This document shows positions 1-7,160 of a stretch of 35,035 nucleotides of DNA, piece after piece. The notes beneath the pieces were generated by a model. The model saw nothing but the letters and a program-made list of their open reading frames with translations. It had not been told where the DNA came from and made no database searches. Origin of the DNA: JAAYPI01 sp036734385 (lineage in GTDB: Bacteria > Bacteroidota > Bacteroidia > Bacteroidales > Paludibacteraceae); NCBI GenBank assembly GCA_036734385.1, contig DAIMYQ010000015.1:1-35035 (forward strand), read 5' to 3'. A program made the translations under genes and the position numbers. Position 1 is the first letter of the stretch. Every line of letters starts with the position of its first letter.

Positions 1-275
1 TGCCATTGAGCATGACTGTATAAATGCAAATATTGTACAGGTTTCTTATCAAATATATAAGCACAAAAGATGGACGTTAGGAAGAAAACAAAAAGAGATT
101 GGTAGGCTTGAGCAAATAGCGTCAAAAAAACATTAGAAGAAAAATCAGACAATCCAATAGTAACCATCAAGAGGGCAAAAGAGGCAACGGCAAACAGCAT
201 CATAAAGATCGCCACAAAAACAGTAATAAGAAATAAACTAAACGGTTTACTTTGTGCAAAGAGTCCTTTTAACAT
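1..275 (-). CDS. CPBP-family intramembrane protease, N-terminal part only
   Basis: An open frame begins at an ATG whose complement lies at 273-275 and runs without a stop off the left edge, giving 91 codons. The N terminus (MLKGLFAQSKPFSLF) is followed by one long hydrophobic segment, a short loop and a second hydrophobic segment. From memory, this start resembles Bacteroidota CPBP (Abi/CAAX-protease-like) membrane proteins. The diagnostic glutamate and histidine motifs would lie outside the window, so the family call is tentative. The start is only 6 bases past the stop of the LD-carboxypeptidase gene, so it is probably the third gene of the porX operon. Confidence 0.55.
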   Translation of the reverse strand, partial: MLKGLFAQSKPFSLFLITVFVAIFMMLFAVASFALLMVTIGLSDFSSNVFLTLFAQAYQSLFVFFLTSIFCAYIFDKKPVQYLHLYSHAQW

Positions 276-281
276 CCCAAA

Positions 282-1178
282 CTAAATTATTAACGATTGA
301 TTCTCTGATACCCGTAACATGGTTTCTCTTCCCAAAACAAGAGGAAAATTTTCAGAGACATGACCTGCAGGAAAATTATAACAAACAGGAAATGAATAAT
401 CTTTTATTGCTTCATTTATAATTTCATACGGAGACAATGGAAAACTTTCGTCAAAATCGACATCCGAGAATTGTCCGACAATCAGACCTGCTATCTTTCC
501 AAAAACACCACTCAATTTCAAATTCTGCACCATCCTGTCGATGTGATAAGTTCTTTCCGAAACATCCTCAAGAAACAAAATTGCATCGTCAAAATTAACG
601 TCAAAAGGGGTTGCTCGTAATCCGTACAAAACAGATAAATTTCCTCCGAGGAGTTTACCGGTTACTTCGCCTTGTTTGTTTAATGCGTACGAAGGTATAG
701 TGTAAGATGGCATTTCGCCAAATAATATTTTCTTCAAATATACCACAGGCAAAGATTCAGGATTTTCAGACACATGTTTTGCCATAATAGCATGAACAGA
801 ACATATATCATAATTAGATAATACACTATGAAGAACAGTTACATCACTAAATCCGACAACCCATTTTGGTGTTTTCAGGCACTTATTAAAATCAATCTGA
901 CCAACCAACCTCACCAATCCATATCCACCCCTATTGCAAAATATCGCTTTGATTCTTTTATCAGTTAATGCCCAAGTAATATCGGCAATTCGATCTTCAT
1001 CAGTACCGGCAAAACGACCATTTTTTTTCAATGCACTTGTTCCTATTTCAGCAACCAATCCCCACGACTCATAGACTTCCTTGGCTGCCAGAACCAATGC
1101 TTCATCTATAACTCCGGAAGGTGAAATAAGAGCAACGTGATCGCCTTTTTTTAAAAAAGGAGGCAAAATATCATTCAT
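282..1178 (-). CDS. LD-carboxypeptidase, peptidase family S66
   Basis: A 298-residue protein of normal length for the S66 (LdcA/MccF-like) family. LdcA members cleave the L,D bond of tetrapeptide stems in cytoplasmic murein recycling; MccF members cleave microcin C-like compounds. The family's Ser-Glu-His triad can be placed: Ser111 in GFSDVT, Glu204 in LFLEDV and His273 in FPAGH. The motif CNRGGYG (81-87) is typical of the N-terminal half. There is no signal peptide, which fits a cytoplasmic enzyme. The ATG lies 2 bases after the porX stop, so the two are probably co-transcribed and translationally linked. Choosing LdcA over MccF function from sequence alone is not possible. Confidence 0.9.
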   Translation of the reverse strand: MNDILPPFLKKGDHVALISPSGVIDEALVLAAKEVYESWGLVAEIGTSALKKNGRFAGTDEDRIADITWALTDKRIKAIFCNRGGYGLVRLVGQIDFNKCLKTPKWVVGFSDVTVLHSVLSNYDICSVHAIMAKHVSENPESLPVVYLKKILFGEMPSYTIPSYALNKQGEVTGKLLGGNLSVLYGLRATPFDVNFDDAILFLEDVSERTYHIDRMVQNLKLSGVFGKIAGLIVGQFSDVDFDESFPLSPYEIINEAIKDYSFPVCYNFPAGHVSENFPLVLGRETMLRVSENQSLII

Positions 1179-1180
1179 GA

Positions 1181-2734
1181 TTATTGTTGTTTTGGTTCTA
1201 AGATGACCAACGGAATCAACATTTCTTCCAAAGAAATTCCTCCGTGCTGAAATGTGTCTTTATAGTAGCTTACGTAATAATTGTAATTATTGGGATAAGC
1301 AATAAAATCTTCGTTTGCAGCAAAAATATAGTGGGAACTAATATTAGGGCTTGGCAAACCAATTTTGGCAGGTTGAGTAACAGCAAAAACCTCTCTATTG
1401 TTATAATTAAGCATTCTGCCTACCTTATACCTCAAATTTGTATTGGTACTTTTGTCGCCAACAACTTTCAATGCATTTTTCACTCGAATAGTACCATGGT
1501 CGGTTGTAAGAACAACTTTTACTCCTTTTTCAGATAAAATACGAAAAAACTCGAAGGTTGAAGAGTGCTTGAACCAAGAAAGTACCAAAGAACGATAAGA
1601 CACCTCATCAAAGACCAACTCCCTAAACACTTTTGATTCGGTTCGGGCATGAGAAAGCATATCTATGAAATTAAATACCACTACATTCAAATCGTTGTGC
1701 AATAGATTATTAATATTTTCATTCAATTTTTCTCCTGCAACAGAGGTGTTAATTTTATTGTAAGAGTAAGAATATTTCTTTCTGAAACGGTCAAATTGGG
1801 TTTGAATAAGTTCCTCTTCATGCAAATTTTTGCCTTCTTCCTCCTCTTCTTCGACCCAATATTCAGGAAACATTTGTTTTATTTGCAAAGGCATTAATCC
1901 TGAAAAAATGGCGTTTCGAGCATATTGTGTGGCTGTCGGTAAAATGCTGCAATAGAGGTCGTCATCCGAAAAATTGTAAAATAGGGAAAGCTCTTTTTGA
2001 AGCACTTTCCATTGATCCAATCGAAGATTATCTATCAACACAAAAAACACCTTTTCGCCTTTATCCAACAAAGGAAAAACTTTAGTTTTAAATACATCAG
2101 GGCTCAATAATGGTCTATCGTTGGGAGTCGAAAACCAGCTTTCGTAATTTTTCTTTACATATTTGGTAAAGGAAGAATTCGCCTCTGTTTTTTGCATTCT
2201 AAATAAATCTTCCATTTGGTTATCAGCATGCTCCAATTCCAAATCCCAAAAAACAAGTTTTTTGTATAGTTGTTTCCAATCTTCATAGCAAAATGAATCG
2301 TTTATTTCCATGCCTATGCGAGAAAACTCCGATTGGTAATGGCTTGTGGTTTTTTCAGAAATAAGTTCTTTGGCTTGCAATATCTTTTTTATGGCCATCA
2401 AAATCTGGTTTGGATTAACCGGCTTGATAAGATAATCGGCAATCTTTTGACCAATGGCCTGTTCCATTATATCTTCTTCTTCACTTTTTGTTATCATAAT
2501 AACAGGCAAAGAAGGGGCAATCTTTTTTATTTGGGCAAGAGTTTCCAAACCACTTAAACCGGGCATATTTTCATCTAAAAAAGCTAAATCAAAAGTGTTT
2601 TCTTTACAAACATCAACAGCATCATGCCCATTATTAACAGTGACAACTGAATATCCTTTCGTTTCCAAGAAAAGGATATGAGAATGCAATAAATCTATTT
2701 CATCGTCAACCCAGAGTATGGTAACATTTTTCAT
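1181..2734 (-). CDS. porX: PorX-type response regulator with PglZ domain
   Basis: A 517-residue protein. Residues 1-120 form a CheY-like receiver with acidic WVDDE near the start, phospho-acceptor Asp54 in FLDENMPG and the conserved Lys104 in LIKPV. A middle helical region is followed by a PglZ domain (about 210-515) of the alkaline-phosphatase superfamily. Likely metal-site residues are visible in LIDNLR (Asp235), LPTATQ (Thr267/Thr269), FIDMLSHAR and TTDHGT. In Porphyromonas and Flavobacterium, PorX works with the kinase PorY and activates type IX secretion; its PglZ domain has been reported to act as a phosphodiesterase. There is no DNA-binding domain, so it must act through a partner. It is the first gene of a minus-strand run with the LD-carboxypeptidase and CPBP genes. 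The symbol rests on domain architecture. Confidence 0.93.
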   Translation of the reverse strand: MKNVTILWVDDEIDLLHSHILFLETKGYSVVTVNNGHDAVDVCKENTFDLAFLDENMPGLSGLETLAQIKKIAPSLPVIMITKSEEEDIMEQAIGQKIADYLIKPVNPNQILMAIKKILQAKELISEKTTSHYQSEFSRIGMEINDSFCYEDWKQLYKKLVFWDLELEHADNQMEDLFRMQKTEANSSFTKYVKKNYESWFSTPNDRPLLSPDVFKTKVFPLLDKGEKVFFVLIDNLRLDQWKVLQKELSLFYNFSDDDLYCSILPTATQYARNAIFSGLMPLQIKQMFPEYWVEEEEEEGKNLHEEELIQTQFDRFRKKYSYSYNKINTSVAGEKLNENINNLLHNDLNVVVFNFIDMLSHARTESKVFRELVFDEVSYRSLVLSWFKHSSTFEFFRILSEKGVKVVLTTDHGTIRVKNALKVVGDKSTNTNLRYKVGRMLNYNNREVFAVTQPAKIGLPSPNISSHYIFAANEDFIAYPNNYNYYVSYYKDTFQHGGISLEEMLIPLVILEPKQQ

Positions 2735-2785
2735 CCTATTGAATTTCTGATTATTGTTAGAGAAAATTTAGTCATTTGCTTTCTA

Positions 2786-2793
2786 CAAAGTTA
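2786..2793 (-). promoter_or_regulatory. -7 promoter element upstream of porX
   Basis: On the minus strand this reads TAACTTTG, matching the Bacteroidota -7 consensus TAnnTTTG. It would place a start site about 45 bases before the porX ATG. I see no good -33 TTTG at the usual distance, so this is a partial match. Confidence 0.4.
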
Positions 2794-2847
2794 ACTATTT
2801 TTTCGTTTATTAATGATTGCAGAACAAAGCTTGTACTCGTTTTCCTG

Positions 2848-3798
2848 TTAAAGTTTCTTTTTTGTCGTTAAAAAAAGAGAGCCTATCATCATTGGTATAA
2901 CATAATTGACCAACCAAACGGCAATTCCGGCAAATGCTACCCCTGCAGTATTTTTTGAAAAAGCACCAATGAAAAGCACAGCGTACGAGCCTCGTATACC
3001 CATTTCCGAAAAAGCAACCGATGGAGTAACGGATACAAACAAATAATTAAGGGGAATTGCTATTAAAGCTGTAGTCAGTTGAATATCAACGCCAAAAAGA
3101 CGCAACATAAAGAAATACTGGAAAACATATACCGAATATCTTATGAAAGATAGTCCTGATATGAGAAACAATTTTCTGAGAGAAATAGCCGATATAGCTT
3201 CCAAAAAATTATTCAGTTTTACAAATCGAGTACTTTCACCCAATTTTCGACATAAATAGGGCAAAGAAAAATAAAGAGAAGCCAAAAATAAAACAAGTAA
3301 AAATGCCGCGACCTCAAAACTCATTGAATTTTCATATTGAACCTTTGAAGAGGAAAAAATAAATGCTAACCCCGCTAACATCCCACAAAAAAGAGTGGCA
3401 AAACTTTGACCCAAAACTCCAACTAAAGATAAGACTATTCCTCTTGGTCGATTTTCGGGTTCCAGAAAAAGAACTCTTCCTAAAGGATCTCCTATTCGGT
3501 TAGGAGTAAAAAAACCAGTTGTAAGACCTGACAAAACTGATTTATATGACTGAAAAAAAGAACTTTTTTGCAAAGGAGAAACAAGTGTTTTCCATTTTAC
3601 AGCTTCCATCCCCCAATTAACCGGCAGTAGTAAAAAAATCGAAACAATCAAACCGAATCGCTCCCAAGAAAGGTCTCTAAAACTTCGATTAAAAGCAGCG
3701 TAATCCTTAAAATTAATTAAAATATACCCCAAATACCCATAGGCAAAAACCATAATAATGATTTTTATCCACTTGTAATATTTCTCGACAAAATTCAT
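2848..3798 (-). CDS. Flippase-like / LPG-synthase transmembrane family protein
   Basis: A 316-residue integral membrane protein with about eight hydrophobic segments. It matches the UPF0104/YbhN-like family (lysylphosphatidylglycerol synthase TM region, 'flippase-like domain'). The signature is the region around WGMEAVKW (62-69) followed by SGLTTGFFTPNRIGDPLGR, a conserved loop in Bacteroidota members. The catalytic aminoacyl-transferase domain of MprF is absent, so it is not an LPG synthase; it probably moves or helps export a lipid or glycolipid. The start lies 6 bases after the GtrA-like gene, so the two are likely co-transcribed. The substrate is unknown. Confidence 0.8.
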   Translation of the reverse strand: MNFVEKYYKWIKIIIMVFAYGYLGYILINFKDYAAFNRSFRDLSWERFGLIVSIFLLLPVNWGMEAVKWKTLVSPLQKSSFFQSYKSVLSGLTTGFFTPNRIGDPLGRVLFLEPENRPRGIVLSLVGVLGQSFATLFCGMLAGLAFIFSSSKVQYENSMSFEVAAFLLVLFLASLYFSLPYLCRKLGESTRFVKLNNFLEAISAISLRKLFLISGLSFIRYSVYVFQYFFMLRLFGVDIQLTTALIAIPLNYLFVSVTPSVAFSEMGIRGSYAVLFIGAFSKNTAGVAFAGIAVWLVNYVIPMMIGSLFLTTKKKL

Positions 3799-3804
3799 CT
3801 TTAA

Positions 3805-4296
3805 CTATTTTTTAAAGGTGTAATATTTTTGAGCAAAATAACTAAATATGGTTGTAAAAATGGTCGTTATCATTTTTGACGGTGTAGGGTAAATAGTAAA
3901 CCATTCTACCAATATTTTTAATGAAATGTAACTTATAATGAAGTTTCCTGTAAGGATAATCAGGTAGCGTAAAAGCTGTTTTTTTGTTCTAATGGGAGAA
4001 CCGGAAAAACTAATATATTTGGATAGAATAAATCCGAAAGAAAAAGTAATAGGAAAACATATGATCAAACTGGCAATATGTGGAGTAAAAGCAATAAATC
4101 CAAAATCTATTATTTGCTTTTGGACTAAAAAATTATAAACCAAAAAATACATTATCCAATCTGAACAGGTGTTAAGAGCCCCTGAAGTCAAATAATAATA
4201 CAAATCCTTTTTTATCCATCTTTTAACCAGTGGATAAAAAAAATCAAGAACCCTCAGGTAATTTAATCGGATTATTTTCCCAAGTTTTAGAAACAT
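3805..4296 (-). CDS. GtrA-like membrane protein
   Basis: A 163-residue protein with four hydrophobic segments after an amphipathic, positively charged N terminus. It ends in the family's typical QKYYTFKK. GtrA-like proteins are small four-helix membrane proteins linked to transfer of lipid-linked sugars across the membrane. The motif FGFILSKYISF in the middle is characteristic, and the paired gene downstream is another putative lipid translocase. The ATG is about 35 bases from a palindromic promoter-like element shared with rsmA. The precise substrate cannot be read from sequence. Confidence 0.78.
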   Translation of the reverse strand: MFLKLGKIIRLNYLRVLDFFYPLVKRWIKKDLYYYLTSGALNTCSDWIMYFLVYNFLVQKQIIDFGFIAFTPHIASLIICFPITFSFGFILSKYISFSGSPIRTKKQLLRYLIILTGNFIISYISLKILVEWFTIYPTPSKMITTIFTTIFSYFAQKYYTFKK

Positions 4297-4320
4297 CCTA
4301 ATATGGCATGGTTTTTAATT

Positions 4321-4338
4321 ATATCTTTGCAAAGATAT
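4321..4338. promoter_or_regulatory. 18-bp perfect palindrome carrying -7 elements on both strands
   Basis: ATATCTTTGCAAAGATAT equals its own reverse complement. It holds TATCTTTG on the plus strand (4322-4329, toward rsmA) and TATCTTTG on the minus strand (4337-4330, toward the GtrA-like gene). Both match TAnnTTTG. I do not see convincing -33 motifs at the expected distance on either side, so divergent overlapping promoters are likely but not certain. Confidence 0.5.
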
Positions 4339-4398
4339 GATTATTTAATTATTAGGGGATACTTTAACCGCCCAAAAACCTACTTACGATTTTAATAT

Positions 4399-5187
4399 AT
4401 GACGTACGTAAAACCCAAAAAGTACCTTGGTCAACATTTCTTAGTTGACCAAGAAATCGCAAAAAATATTACAGAGGGATTACGAATAAAAGAGCCAACA
4501 AAAGTTCTCGAAATTGGACCCGGAACAGGTGTACTTACCCAATTTCTAATTGAAAATGAATTAATCGATTTAAAGGTTATTGAAATAGATGAAGAATCAG
4601 TTACTTATCTTAATAAAAATTTTCCTAAACTGAAAGATCGTATTTTCTTTCAAGATTTCCTAACAACCGATTTGACAACTATTTATGGCAATTCTCCTTT
4701 TGCTATTATTGGAAATTTTCCATACAACATTTCAAGTCAAATCTTTTTTAAAGTTTTGGAAAATAAGAACCAAATCCCAGTTATCTGTGGTATGCTGCAA
4801 AAAGAGGTAGCAGAACGACTTGCTTCAAAACCTGGAAAGAAGGCATACGGCATATTGAGCGTTTTATTGCAAACATACTATGATATTGAATATTTATTTA
4901 CCGTTCCTCCAACCGTTTTTAACCCACCCCCAAAAGTAGAATCAGGAGTTATTCGTTTAGTACGTAACAAAACAAAGCAAATAGATTGTAACGAAAAATT
5001 GTTCAAAATAGTTATAAAAACAGCTTTCAACCAACGACGCAAAACAATGCGAAATTCTTTGAGGAGCATTCTAACAAAAGACCCTGAAATAATTTCAGAT
5101 AAAATATTTGACAAACGACCCGAACAACTTAGCGTAGAAGAATTTATTTATCTCACTAATTTGGTTGAACCTTATATTCAATCGTAA
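4399..5187 (+). CDS. rsmA: 16S rRNA (adenine1518/1519-N6,N6)-dimethyltransferase RsmA
   Basis: A 262-residue KsgA/Dim1 enzyme that dimethylates two adjacent adenines in the 3' terminal hairpin of 16S rRNA during small-subunit maturation, using S-adenosylmethionine. It shows the N-terminal GQHFL (11-15), SAM-binding motif I EIGPGTG (38-44), acidic IEIDEE (61-66) and catalytic motif IV NFPY (106-109) followed by NIS. The C-terminal helical domain contains FNPPPKVESGV, typical of the family. Length is normal. It is transcribed divergently from the GtrA-like gene, and a metal transporter gene follows on the same strand after 225 bases. Confidence 0.97.
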   Translation: MTYVKPKKYLGQHFLVDQEIAKNITEGLRIKEPTKVLEIGPGTGVLTQFLIENELIDLKVIEIDEESVTYLNKNFPKLKDRIFFQDFLTTDLTTIYGNSPFAIIGNFPYNISSQIFFKVLENKNQIPVICGMLQKEVAERLASKPGKKAYGILSVLLQTYYDIEYLFTVPPTVFNPPPKVESGVIRLVRNKTKQIDCNEKLFKIVIKTAFNQRRKTMRNSLRSILTKDPEIISDKIFDKRPEQLSVEEFIYLTNLVEPYIQS

Positions 5188-5204
5188 GTGGATAACAAAT
5201 ACCT

Positions 5205-5236
5205 TTTGTTTTTGTAGTTAAGAAAGACTACCTTTG
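5205..5236 (+). promoter_or_regulatory. Promoter upstream of the corA-like gene
   Basis: TTTG at 5205-5208, a 20-base spacer, then TACCTTTG at 5229-5236. This is a good match to the Bacteroidota -33/-7 pair. A start near 5243 would give a leader of about 170 bases before the ATG at 5413. No clear terminator separates them. Confidence 0.5.
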
Positions 5237-5412
5237 CTTGATTTTGTAATTTTATCTTTTAGACAAACAATAAATGCATTTTTCTTTTTACGTAAAGGAT
5301 TGTGTCGAAATTCATTGGAGAAATATCGCTCTAAAAAAGGAATTTGGCTAACGTGTTCATAATCAAAACAGGTGGTGTGTTTTTGTATTATTAACCATTA
5401 AAACATTTGATT

Positions 5413-6357
5413 ATGTCAGAAATAAGACTTTATTACAGAGAAAATGGAAGGATAAAAATCAGTCGGGACATTTCTTTCCTTAAAAAAAATCCATTAGAAA
5501 ATTTCGTATGGATTGACCTCAACGATGTAAATGAAGAAATTGAGTCTCAGTTGGAAGATTTCTTAAAGATTTATATTCAAGAAGAAGAAGAGATTGAAGA
5601 AATTGAGATTAGTTCGCGTTACGTAGAAACGGCAGACACAATAATTGCTAACTCAAACTTTTTGCTAGATAATTTTGAAAAAGAGCCGGTTTCTTTTATT
5701 CTAAAAAATAACATTTTAATCTCTGTTCGCAGTTGTGAGTTGAAATCATTTCACGAAACAACAAAAAAAATGGCAGCTAGTCCGAAAAACTATGTTAATG
5801 GATTTCAAGTATTCACCTTATTACTCGAGACTCGGGTTGAATTAGATGCAGACATGATTGAAGATTTGACTAGTGAAGTTAAAACCTTAAGTCAGACAAT
5901 GATTATGAAGGATATTGACGAGGGCATTTTGATTAGCATCAAGAACTTGCAAGAAAAAACTATGCTGCTCAGAGAAAACATTATCGACAAACACCGTGTG
6001 GTTTCGAATATGCTCCGAAGTGAAATGTTCCCAAATGAATTATATAGTAAATTATCGATGGTAATCAAGGATATAAACTCCCTTTTGGACCACACTAAAT
6101 TTAACTTTGACAGGTTGGATTACCTACAAGATACTTATTTAGGTTTGATTAATATAGAACAAAATAAAATCATAAAAATATTTACTGTGGTAACTGTTAT
6201 CTTCATGCCTCCAACATTAATTGGAACTATTTATGGCATGAATTTTAAACACATGCCGGAAATAGAATGGCAATGGGGTTATGGATTTTGCCTTCTGTTT
6301 ATGGTGGTTTCTTCCGTTCTTATTCTATGGTTTTTCAAAAAGAAAAAATGGCTATAA
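5413..6357 (+). CDS. corA: CorA-family magnesium/divalent metal transporter
   Basis: I start this at the ATG of MSEIRLYYR (5413) rather than at a TTG two codons earlier; this gives 314 residues. CorA proteins are pentameric inner-membrane channels for Mg2+ and sometimes Co2+ or Ni2+. The long N-terminal soluble region is rich in acidic residues (a Glu-rich stretch near residues 55-65) and ends in a long helix. Two C-terminal membrane segments follow, the first preceding the signature YGMN (274-277). A basic tail, KKKKW, ends the protein. An intrinsic terminator lies about 22 bases after the stop. Metal specificity cannot be told. Confidence 0.93.
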   Translation: MSEIRLYYRENGRIKISRDISFLKKNPLENFVWIDLNDVNEEIESQLEDFLKIYIQEEEEIEEIEISSRYVETADTIIANSNFLLDNFEKEPVSFILKNNILISVRSCELKSFHETTKKMAASPKNYVNGFQVFTLLLETRVELDADMIEDLTSEVKTLSQTMIMKDIDEGILISIKNLQEKTMLLRENIIDKHRVVSNMLRSEMFPNELYSKLSMVIKDINSLLDHTKFNFDRLDYLQDTYLGLINIEQNKIIKIFTVVTVIFMPPTLIGTIYGMNFKHMPEIEWQWGYGFCLLFMVVSSVLILWFFKKKKWL

Positions 6358-6379
6358 ATGGACACAAACAAAATAACGA

Positions 6380-6415
6380 AACGGCAGTCCTTGTTAAAAA
6401 AGACTGCCGTTTTTT
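6380..6415 (+). terminator. Intrinsic terminator after corA
   Basis: AACGGCAGTC (6380-6389) pairs perfectly with GACTGCCGTT (6402-6411) over a 12-base loop and runs into a T tract. It lies just downstream of corA and before the convergent kinase gene. Confidence 0.9.
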
Positions 6416-6432
6416 ATGCAAAATAGCATCGT

Positions 6433-7068
6433 TCAATTGTCTTTATTTAATCCTAAAATAAATGGCAAAATGAGTTCAGCCGTTTTATCAACACCATATA
6501 GTGACGAGTTGACACACAAATGATATGAGTTAGCAACTCCCCATTTTTTATCCGTGTAGTAATTGTAATACGAAGACCGCTCTTTATCAACTTTTTTGAT
6601 GAGGCTTTCCGCTTCTGCCTCCGATACTTCATTGTATTTCATTACTTGCTTTATTCTTTCTTCCTTATTAGCATATATGAAAATATCTATTTTATTTGCC
6701 TGATTTCTAAGGATATAATCAGCACATCTTCCCACCAATACGCATGACTCTTGTAAGGCTATTTTACGAATAACATCCGATTGCACCAAAAACATGGAAT
6801 CTCCGGATAACATACTTTCGTTGGGAAAGAAAGCCATTCCTAACGAAAAATTACTGGCAAGAGAATAATAGCCTTGGCTTATCTTTTTCTCATCCATATC
6901 TTGGAAAAACGATTTGTCAATGCCACTTTCATTGGCGGCTCTTTCAATAAGTTCCTTGTCGTAAAAAGCAATGCCTAACTGTTCAGCAATCTTTTTTCCG
7001 ATAACCCTGCCACCACTGCCGAATTGTCGACCAATGGTCACAACTATTTTTTTTGAAATCTCTTCCAT
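6433..7068 (-). CDS. Cytidylate kinase-like family protein
   Basis: A 211-residue P-loop protein. The N terminus has VVTIGRQFGSGGR (9-21), the glycine-rich loop typical of the 'cytidylate kinase-like' family (often annotated AAA_26), followed by IAEQLGIAFYDKELIERAA. This family differs from housekeeping Cmk in length and motifs, and its substrate is mostly unproven. Arg and Lys residues near VGRCADYIL and the region around residue 140 fit a lid and nucleotide-binding segment. It is preceded by the probable recQ terminator, so it probably has its own promoter or depends on read-through, and it converges with corA. Confidence 0.8.
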   Translation of the reverse strand: MEEISKKIVVTIGRQFGSGGRVIGKKIAEQLGIAFYDKELIERAANESGIDKSFFQDMDEKKISQGYYSLASNFSLGMAFFPNESMLSGDSMFLVQSDVIRKIALQESCVLVGRCADYILRNQANKIDIFIYANKEERIKQVMKYNEVSEAEAESLIKKVDKERSSYYNYYTDKKWGVANSYHLCVNSSLYGVDKTAELILPFILGLNKDN

Positions 7069-7088
7069 AAGATTAAACTGTTTATTAT

Positions 7089-7118
7089 TAAAAAAGCTGA
7101 TTATTTCTCAAATCAGCT
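7089..7118 (-). terminator. Probable intrinsic terminator after recQ
   Basis: On the minus strand an 8-bp stem (7111-7118 with 7095-7102, AGCTGATT/AATCAGCT) encloses 8 bases and is followed directly by a T run. It lies about 43 bases beyond the recQ stop. Confidence 0.65.
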
Positions 7119-7160
7119 CACAATGTACGAGGCAAAGTTTGTGTGAAATTTCCAAACTTT

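Noticed and set aside
1181..2734. Treating the PglZ protein as part of a BREX or Pgl defence system
   Set aside because: The N-terminal receiver domain and the absence of any brx or pgl neighbours identify it as PorX-like.
5274..5351. 25-codon frame in the corA leader as a gene
   Set aside because: No ribosome-binding or conservation evidence is visible and the composition is not telling; kept only as a note in the leader finding.
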